NCBI GenBank assembly: GCA_933228895.1
Contig: OW121846.1
Coordinates: 108,083,054 to 108,147,053 of the forward strand
Source of the DNA: Platycnemis pennipes
Taxonomy: Eukaryota > Arthropoda > Insecta > Odonata > Platycnemididae
DNA: 64,000 nucleotides
Direction of reading: 5' to 3'
Shown: positions 56,645-64,000 of the stretch, piece by piece
Position numbering within the stretch: position 1 is the first letter of the stretch
Layout: every line of letters starts with the position of its first letter
The notes under the pieces: generated by a model
Database searches by the model: none
Told to the model about the DNA's origin: nothing
What the model saw: the letters and a program-made list of their open reading frames with translations, nothing else
Made by a program: the position numbers and the translations under genes

Positions 56645-57155
56645 GTCCATCAATTACGTGAGGCGTTTAAGGGGGAAGGGGGTCGAGCCGGATCTCACCT
56701 AATCTCACGTAGGGGTGAGGGAGTGTCTCGGAAATGATCACGTAATTTATTTTCCGCAACAAACTGTAAAATTTCGAGAAAATTGGGTTAAATTAATTAA
56801 AACTTGTTTCTCTACTAAAATGTGGCTAAATCCTACGCAATAATATTTATCGCGGTTATACGAACGCCACAAAGTAGCACAGTAGCACTTCAATTGTTTA
56901 GCCACCACCGGCCAGCCAAACGCGCGACTAGACGAACGCTGCGGTGTACGAGCCGGGTGGCAGCGACGTTTATGTTTTTTTTTTATCCTACGCAATCAAG
57001 CACAGATTAACGTTTTTACACTAAAAATACGCATTTTGAAAAATCTCACGTGAGATTAGGGGGGGAGGGGGTCGAGCCAAATCTCACGACATCTCAGCCT
57101 CAGGTGGGAGGGGGGGTCGAAAAATCACCAAAATCGCCTCACGTAATTAATGGAC
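56645..57155. mobile_element. MITE with GTCCATnAATTACGTGAGGCG ends, 511 bp
   Basis: Left gtccatcaattacgtgaggc and right gcctcacgtaattaatggac are inverted repeats with one difference over 21 bp. Subterminal gggggtcgagcc followed by atctcac appears as a direct repeat at 56678 and 57067. A 16-bp palindrome aatctcacgtgagatt lies at 57042-57057. Short frames inside are unassigned. No clear target duplication, so the superfamily is left open. Confidence 0.85.
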
Positions 57156-60100
57156 CTGAGCACCTCGTCTCACCTTCGGTGACCACCGGTAGGCCATTGC
57201 TCTTGCAGCAATCTGTTTCTTAGGTTTGGCTGCCAACGAGCCTCTTCCAAACCATGGCTCTACGAATTCCACCAGAATGCTACCGAGTAGCAGGCAGAGG
57301 TGCTAATTGCTCCATCTAACCTCATTTAGCCCTGCGCCCATGAAATTACAAAAGATGCGAAACAAAATTTTTAAGGCTGAATGGATTTCCACATTTTGCG
57401 TGGTGGATTAAAGTTTACCACTACAGTTTCCTACAGTCTGCACTATAGACCACTGCTTACTGAAAATTGATACTACACCCCTTAACTTTAAACCAGTCGG
57501 GCAGTTCAAAAGCGTGTGTACTTTTGGCCACTATGATCAAAGGAGATGATGATTAGCTTAGCCATAGTTCACATATGAATTCAACTTATGTCACTCATCA
57601 GATGAACGGTGTGGGCAACGTTCAGTCATACAACTTCTGTCCTTCTTCTATGGAGCTTTCAAAATGGCATATCATCCAAAAGGAGGACTCAAAAAAGTCA
57701 TAATAATGTTAAAATCCCGACTAAGCGCTAACAGCTGTAATGTAACTAACTCAACAAATGCCTTTTAAGATATGATAGTTTAAATACCAGACTATTAAGG
57801 CCTTTACTTGACCCCACAGAGAAAATTCTTTTTACTTTCTCTGAATTGTATTCTAATATCTCTACAATTTACCAAAAAGACAGTATAGACTGGCAAAATA
57901 ATTTCCCAGTGCCTGAACAACAAATGGCGAGAGAAGCTGATGGGATGACTATGATCGTCAGCCTGCTTCTTCCACTGAAACGAAAAATCACGTTTCTGGA
58001 GAGCAAGAGCTTCATGTGTGATCTGCTGTTCCGTCGATGCAAAATGCCCAACCGCCATTGAGATCGATCGCAGCATTAAACGCTTTGCCACTGTGAACTA
58101 TTTCCGGTATCATCTGAGACATATCAGCACTTTGCGCAATCGAAGCGGCCTATGAAGGCTTACGAATTTCAGACCCAGGCTTGCAACAAATAAGATGCGA
58201 CATGGATGAGGATTGTTTAGGGTTGTTACCGCACTGAATATATTGTCATATAATTGGTGAGGATGAACTCAATTTTTCAGAGACAACTGAATTCCCTAAC
58301 ACTGGCAAATTCCGTTCATTTTGTCCAATAGATTTGATCGTCGGAAATTTCCTAATAAAAGCGTAGATGATTGAACAGGTTAACTCGGGATTTTGAAGAC
58401 CTGTGACTGACAAATCTTTCGGTGGTGAGTTTGGCTCCTAGCCATAGGTCTCATGATGGGATTCAGAAGCGTGGGGCTAAACTCAATCCGGGTTATTTGT
58501 GGTACCACATTTCCTCGTAAACTATAGGTAATGAACGAAATCTCACCCCACCTATACCAATGCGCAGATTATACTTACAATATGTCTTAGGCTTGAGTAT
58601 TGGTTATCACAACTCTCACTAAAGAAAGCGAGCTTCGTGCCGAAGACCAGTCGGTAATGATTTTTGGCTTAGAGGTTTATATAGGTACATTTTGTCAGCA
58701 CTCTGCCATTCGGACGGCAATGGCTGTGCCAAATTTTGCATCTGGCTTAGGCTGTCAGTAGAGGTCCTTTCTCTGCATTCTAATCCACCGGCAAATAAAA
58801 TTCAATCATTTAAAATTCAAATGTTCAACTCGAAGCCACTGCTTTGTAACGCTAAAAGTTTCCAAAATCTGCACATGACTTTGGTTTTCAATTATTTGGT
58901 TAAAAGTGACCGATACATTTTTCTATCGCGTCAGAACTTAATAATTTCAATGTCTCCTCAACGAAAACTTAATGCCTAACGCGAAAGATTAAATCCGGAA
59001 CTCGAACAAATGGATGAAGAGTATACAGATATATTTCGAAAAAGGCTAATCATGCGAGGCAGCAAAGCTCTCATTAGTGCCTGCATCAAAGGTGAAACAC
59101 AATGTTAAGAGTTATAAGAATTAAAAAAATAGAGTAGCCGGTGCGAGAGAGAACTGGATGTAAAGCGACTAAATTGTTTGAGAAAATAAACGAAAACCTA
59201 CTTCTGCTGACATGCATAAGAATGGCTAGAGTAAATATTTTAAACAAGTGTATTTTAACCGACCGGAAAGGAAGTGTCTGGTGTAAATCCACTGATAAGA
59301 GTCATGTTTGAGAGAGAGGTTATGGAGTGTATGACCCTTTAGGATGGAGTCAATACTCGAAAATGTGCAAGTGCGAAGAGATAGCTCTTCTTGTCCACGG
59401 GTGAGCGCGAGGTGACGGCAATATTTCAACCTAACTTTGATGGCAGAAGAATGATAGAGAACGTGAAGAGATAGAGGAAACTCATGGGTAAATACAGCCG
59501 AGGAGTCTCGAGCGACAGAATATTTCAACTTCGGGAATGTGAGTGGAGTCGTGAATAAATTCAAAAGAAGCAAAACGTAAGCAAGGATTGAGAAGTATGG
59601 AAGAAAGGAGAGAGAAGGTTTTATCGGTCTCCTACGAATAAACAGGCTGCAACGCATGGCAGAAGGTGAGAAGAAAATTAAGAGTGAATAATATCACAGA
59701 AAAATGGGTTTCTTGATTGAGACACATTGGTACATGCCTGTGTTGAGTATCGCAGGTTTAAATATAATTAAAAATATTAAATAAAAAAGTAAAATAATAC
59801 AAAGTTGTATCATGCTTGCAGTTCTGTGTTGATCAAGGTTTTTCTGAGGGAAAACTGAGACTATAGATCTTTTTATAGAGTTGAGTAACTTTTATATCCT
59901 GAAAGGAAATTGATTTCCAGAATATCCTCATTTCCTTCATCTGTAGCCATGGACAAACGACCAAATACGCGAAGGACATGCGTTCAAAGTAAAAACTGGA
60001 TTCTACTGGCATGGATACACTATCTTCTAATCCTGTCACCGCAACTGCTGCAAAGGAGTTCTACGAATAGGTGAAGCAATATAACTCACCCAGAGAAACC

Positions 60101-60394
60101 TAAGATATTCTTCGGTGGAGACATGGTTAACATTGGAAGAGCGGAGAAAATTTCGAGTAGCAGGAACTTCTTTTTTAGCAGCAATGCAGCTCCTTGTATT
60201 GAATGTGGTCGTATTCTACTAAAGATAGGCGGGTCTTCTTTGCATAGATGTGAAATGGGCGTAAGGCTACGTTCAAAAGAAGTGGGTGCATTATTGTTTG
60301 GCCTTGAGTAACGTAGAAGAAGAAAAAATTGGAGCTGCCATACTTAGGAATTTCATCCGCGGAAATTTAAAAAATTAGATTTGTGAATCACTAG
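57156..60394. other. No gene recognised
   Basis: A 143-codon minus frame (59226-59657) lies opposite A/G-rich sequence that could be a very old LINE remnant; the support is too thin. Frames at 57804-58091 and 58692-58979 are unassigned. Confidence 0.4.
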
Positions 60395-60950
60395 ATTTGA
60401 AATGTTCACCTTTCGCGGCAATCACAGCAGCGTACACGAGGTAACATCATCTTATACACGTGTTCGTTCATTTTTTTCCGAGCATTACTTTTTGCTAAGT
60501 TGGTAAGCATATTTTGGGTCGTTTTCTTGCTGAAGTATAAAACCACAAACAGCAAGACGTACATGATATGGAATGGCATGGCGCGCAAGAATGTTTTGAT
60601 ATAGTTTATAATCTACAATTCCTTCGATTTTTACTGAATTACAGACTGTATCACCTCCGAAACATCCAAGGCCGTAAACCAAAACCTCCTTCATGTTTTA
60701 TTTTTGGCTGAATGCTAGCACTCAATTCTCTCACCCATCGCACAACGAACTAATCTGTCTGTTGGAACATACACTTGAAATTTCGACTAATCTACGAAAT
60801 ATACTTTTCTCCATTTACTACTGACGCAGTATTTTTAAGCGGATTAGTCCATAAAAGCCTCTCCTTACCATTCATTGGCCTCAGAAGTGGATTTCGGGCT
60901 GCAACATAACTCTTCAATTCCGCGGATGTCTAGCGACGTTTTATGCCCAG
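60395..60950 (-). pseudogene. Tc1/mariner-type transposase pseudogene
   Basis: Minus strand, combining frames: ARNPLLRPMNGKERLLWTNP (the AARKPLL...N...RL.W motif), NGEKYISWISRNFKCMFQQT (region of the first catalytic D), IQPKIKHEGG and VLVYGLGCFGG (the VKHGGG..M.WGCF motif), IEGIVDYKLYQNIL, and GFILQQENDPKYAYQLSK (the F.QQDNDPKHT motif; the catalytic D of QQD is E). The third catalytic region (SPDLNPIE) is not seen. Stops and frameshifts throughout; terminal repeats not identified. Confidence 0.85.
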
Positions 60951-63201
60951 CGAACACCTTAATCCGTTGAAAAGTATAAAATTATTACGTTTATATTTGC
61001 TAAAAAAGATCGATAAAATTTGCGACCGGCAGTGTGTATGGCGTATATTTCTGAATATGAATTTAATTCTATGGTGACAACATAGCATCATGCAATTGAA
61101 TCCGCATTCCTTACTTCCCGTCAGGAAGACGGGGAGAGCAATTATTGCTGATCTGTTCTTATCATAGCCTATTGTTTCATCATCGGCGTGTTCCAGAATG
61201 TTCCTCAATCAGTGACTTACAGTAAGAAAGAAATTAATGAGGAGATATAAGGAGATAATGTATGTTTATGGAGAGCAAATTGGCATAATAGATTTTTTTC
61301 ATTGGAAGAAAAGTTCGAAAAATGTCAATTGAATGGAATAAATATAACTCCTGTTTTACTTCTTCCATTTCATTGGGTTTTGTGTACCTTTATCTGTTTG
61401 TTAAAGAAGAGAACAAGTCAGTTTCAACATTAAAATATGATGCCTACGGTGGAAATGGGATTTGGTAAGATGGCAGAATAAAATTAGTTATCATATCAAA
61501 ATGAAAATATTCAGAATGCATGAATCAAAGGTTTGATTTACTGAGAATGGATAGTCACTGATAATTTACAGCCTCAGATGAGGTGAAGAATTCAAGCGCT
61601 TGATCCATTAACTGAGTCTGCTACGGTTGAAAATTCATGAATTTAGCAAAATAGAGAAGTCGGCGGTTGTTTCAACTGAGGCATTGCCCAGATATTAATT
61701 ACTGGAAGGAAAACAGTGAAGAAAATTATGGAGATATTAATATTTTTTCCGCTGATTTATGCCAAGGTTCGGTGCAAACTTCAATTTAATTGTTTTCTCG
61801 TCCGAAATTCTAACTGCACAGTAGCGAGCAAGATAATATCAGAAGTTGCCATTTACGGGCAACAAAACCTAGAGGCAGAAAGTGCAGAGACGAGTAATTG
61901 TCGAAAGTGGAGGAGGACACTCAACTCAAGGCCTGTTCTTTGTGCTAGCATCACCCACGACTTCCAGTGGCAATGTTTTCTTCAAAGGGTTAAAGGTTAG
62001 TCACAAGGAGAAATGGAAAGGCAACACTGGTATGATGTTATTGACTTGGACGCTAGCCAATACATAAATGCTACCCGTGAAAGCCGAAGCGCACAAGCAT
62101 CCCATTGCGATATAGATGTGAAGCACAATACCGCCTTGCCACCGTTGGCAACAGGGGTTGAGGTTCTCGGCTCTCTAATGGGCTTAATCATGACGCCGAA
62201 CTGGAGCCATCTTGGAGAGAATATTATTTGATTCTCTGACTGAAACACATATGCCTGTTAATAGTTCAAAACGATTACCATGCAATGTCAATGAAAAGGG
62301 TAAAATGCCATCATAGAGAAGTGTTTTTAGCCAATTAGAGCAATATTTGATAAAATTGGAAATCTGAAGATCTGGCTATATGACGTGCCAAGGTTTAATA
62401 TCATGTGACTTCTTTTTTTGTGAAGAATAAAAATCTGATCAATGCATTGTTAAGTTAAACATCATGCCTCACTGTATATATTAAGGACAAGGTAAAGTCA
62501 AATACAATGCTCAAATTAATTTCCCATCCTCATACAGTAGTGCCTTTCTCATATCCACTTAGGCCAATGCAAGATTTGTTTGACTATTAATCCGAGCCGA
62601 CAATTCGAGTTATAAATTCTACATGATAATAATTGATCGCAGGAAACCGTCATCCATATCAACTAGACTCAAAATCAGAAGCCACAAAAACCAAAAAACG
62701 AGAGGCTTCTTTGCTGAATGACTGCACAACAAAACGTATTTTACTGAGAATGGTTCTTTTAATCAATAGAATTCTTTACATGCATCACAAATCAGGTGAA
62801 ACAGGTGAGAATAGTTATATGGGGGGTTAAATGCAGGTCATATTCGTGAGGCCTATAAGATGAAGAGGTAACTGCACGTAAAGGGACTGAGGTATAAACA
62901 GAAGGAGACACATGTAGCCCAATGTGGGCAAAGAACACGTGATTAGATAAAAACGCATCAACCCTTCAAAAGATGCCATCGGAGATGAGGGTGATAAATA
63001 TGCTACAAAAGACGGCGATTAATTAGTGAGTGAATGGGCACGCGACAGAAGAAGAGACTCAATGGAATGTCTCATGAAAAGAGAATCAAATGTATTGAGG
63101 AGCTAGAGAGGAGGCATTGGATCAGGGGTAAAACTTGAATATGCTATTCAATAGGCAGGATAAGAGATGAAATAAAAATGAAGGAATAAATTAGACAAAA
63201 T
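60951..63201. other. No gene recognised; open frames on both strands at 61997-62248
   Basis: The plus frame 62013-62231 (MERQHWYDVIDLDASQYINA...) and the minus frame 61997-62248 overlap. The block is GC-richer than its flanks and on the minus strand starts with ccaagatggctccag, which contains a YY1-like AAGATGGC. It may be an undescribed repeat. A 94-codon frame precedes it (61716-62000). Confidence 0.3.
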
Positions 63202-63530
63202 GGGGATCGGGTTGGTGTGGTGGCTAGAGTACTGGCCATCCCGAGGTCCCGAGTTCGATTCTCGGAAGTGGCGGATTTTTCAGTGGCAAACCGGTCCCTA
63301 CTTGAGTGCCTAGTGGAAGGCATTTCAGGTTCAGAATTCCGTCCGTCGGATGGGACGTTAAGCCGTGGACCCCTTGGCGCCTTTCGTTAAGAGTAGATTA
63401 TTTCCGACGCGGGGTTTCTCTCCACCCTTACTCCGTTCCCTTAAAACTCCTACCATTACCCAATTACCCGCCTATCACAAATGGCGCAAATGACCTCAGA
63501 TGTCGGACTCCTCCCTTGCATAACTAACTA
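63202..63530 (+). mobile_element. tRNA-SINE main family, near-complete
   Basis: Head gggatcgggttggtgtggtg, gctagagtactgg, then a small deletion before ccatcccgaggtcccgagtt and cgattctcggaagtggcgga. Body cggtccctacttgagtgcct, ggatgggacgttaagccgtg, cttggcgcctttcgttaaga. Tail with ctcctaccattacccaatta and tggcgcaaatgacctcagat. The (AACC)n end has become AACTAACTAA. Confidence 0.93.
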
Positions 63531-64000
63531 ATTCTTACAAGATCATACCGAAGACAGACTATATGTGCTGATGTGTATGCATGGTTGCATGTAAGTAGAG
63601 TTTCGAGTGGGAAGGACGTCCCTATGTGGAGTCCTACGGTATCCGGATGCTCTTCGCCACTGAAGGCTCCCGTGGCTCCAAACAACACATCCCACCCGAC
63701 CGGCTGAGCTTTGGCATTGAATCTATCTCCTCACGTCACTTCCGGACAGGCGGAAATTCATTCAGATCGCCAAGATATCCTGCGGCGCCGGGTTTCAACT
63801 CATGGTCTCCTGCATGAGAAAATGATACCACAGGCACAAAAGCATAGCAATCACCGGGATGTATTTAGTTCGATGACATAGCCCAATAAGTCGATTATAG
63901 TCCCCGCCAGGCCTAATCTTGCGGGGAGTATATTCGGATAATTTGGATATGAACGCCTGATGCCTTTCTACCCCATTATGCATATGAAAGCAGGAGGGAA
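63531..64000. other. No gene assigned
   Basis: The plus frame 63626-63817 (MESYGIRMLFATEGSRGSKQ...) lies in a GC-richer patch at 63600-63820 and is open without motifs. It may be part of an unrecognised repeat. Confidence 0.35.

Noticed and set aside
59226..59657. 143-codon minus frame with hydrophobic stretches.
   Set aside because: The opposite strand is A/G-rich and the leucine/serine-rich product is explained by that; no motif.

Overview
The window looks like AT-rich nuclear DNA from an arthropod, most likely an insect; the species cannot be named from the sequence. There are no operons or bacterial genes. The only convincing host-gene signals are two short exons on the minus strand (48192-48438 and 16470-16540). 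They fit one Patched-related (PTCHD/PTR-type) membrane protein gene: both have good splice sites, the intron between them is phase 0, and the 82 + 23 codons read like the start of that family, with the first membrane segment and the beginning of the first extracellular loop. The intron would be about 31.7 kb. The rest of the window would be further intron or upstream DNA of the same gene.

Almost everything else recognisable is transposon-derived. Retroelements: one tRNA-headed SINE family (five good copies and several worn ones, one with a 12-bp target duplication); at least two further tRNA-like SINE families, some arranged head to head as fold-backs; a 5S-rRNA-derived sequence next to a tRNA-SINE head (6588-6828); seven 3'-end fragments and one endonuclease fragment of non-LTR retrotransposons; and a broken Penelope-like element (13495-15110) with a GIY-YIG endonuclease segment, plus a second copy of its terminal repeat (35838-35965). 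DNA transposons: two hAT-type MITEs with perfect 8-bp target duplications (13674-13975, inside the Penelope element; 31986-32402, inside another inverted-repeat element), a 2.2-kb hAT-like element with a LINE tail nested in it (53546-55745), a Tc1/mariner transposase pseudogene (60395-60950), and several MITE-like inverted-repeat elements.

Other structure: a 55-bp tandem repeat of 15 full units at 10634-11463 with an internal half-unit duplication and signs of a 165-bp higher order; a very regular 73-bp-arm hairpin at 8845-9011; a long inverted repeat at 1943-3352; several short perfect hairpins; and four CpG/GC-rich islands (3350-3740, 9440-10310, 26290-27060, 40140-40680) that stand out from the AT-rich background and could be promoters or unrecognised repeats.

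Layout. 1-16.5 kb: 3' flank of exon 2, with inverted repeats, the 55-bp satellite and the Penelope/hAT nest. 16.5-48.2 kb: the giant intron, crowded with SINE/LINE/MITE copies and two GC islands. 48.2-48.4 kb: Patched-like exon. 48.4-64 kb: upstream DNA with a LINE endonuclease fragment, hAT-like element, MITE, Tc1 remnant and a final SINE. No CRISPR array, canonical rRNA gene or clearly functional tRNA gene is seen.
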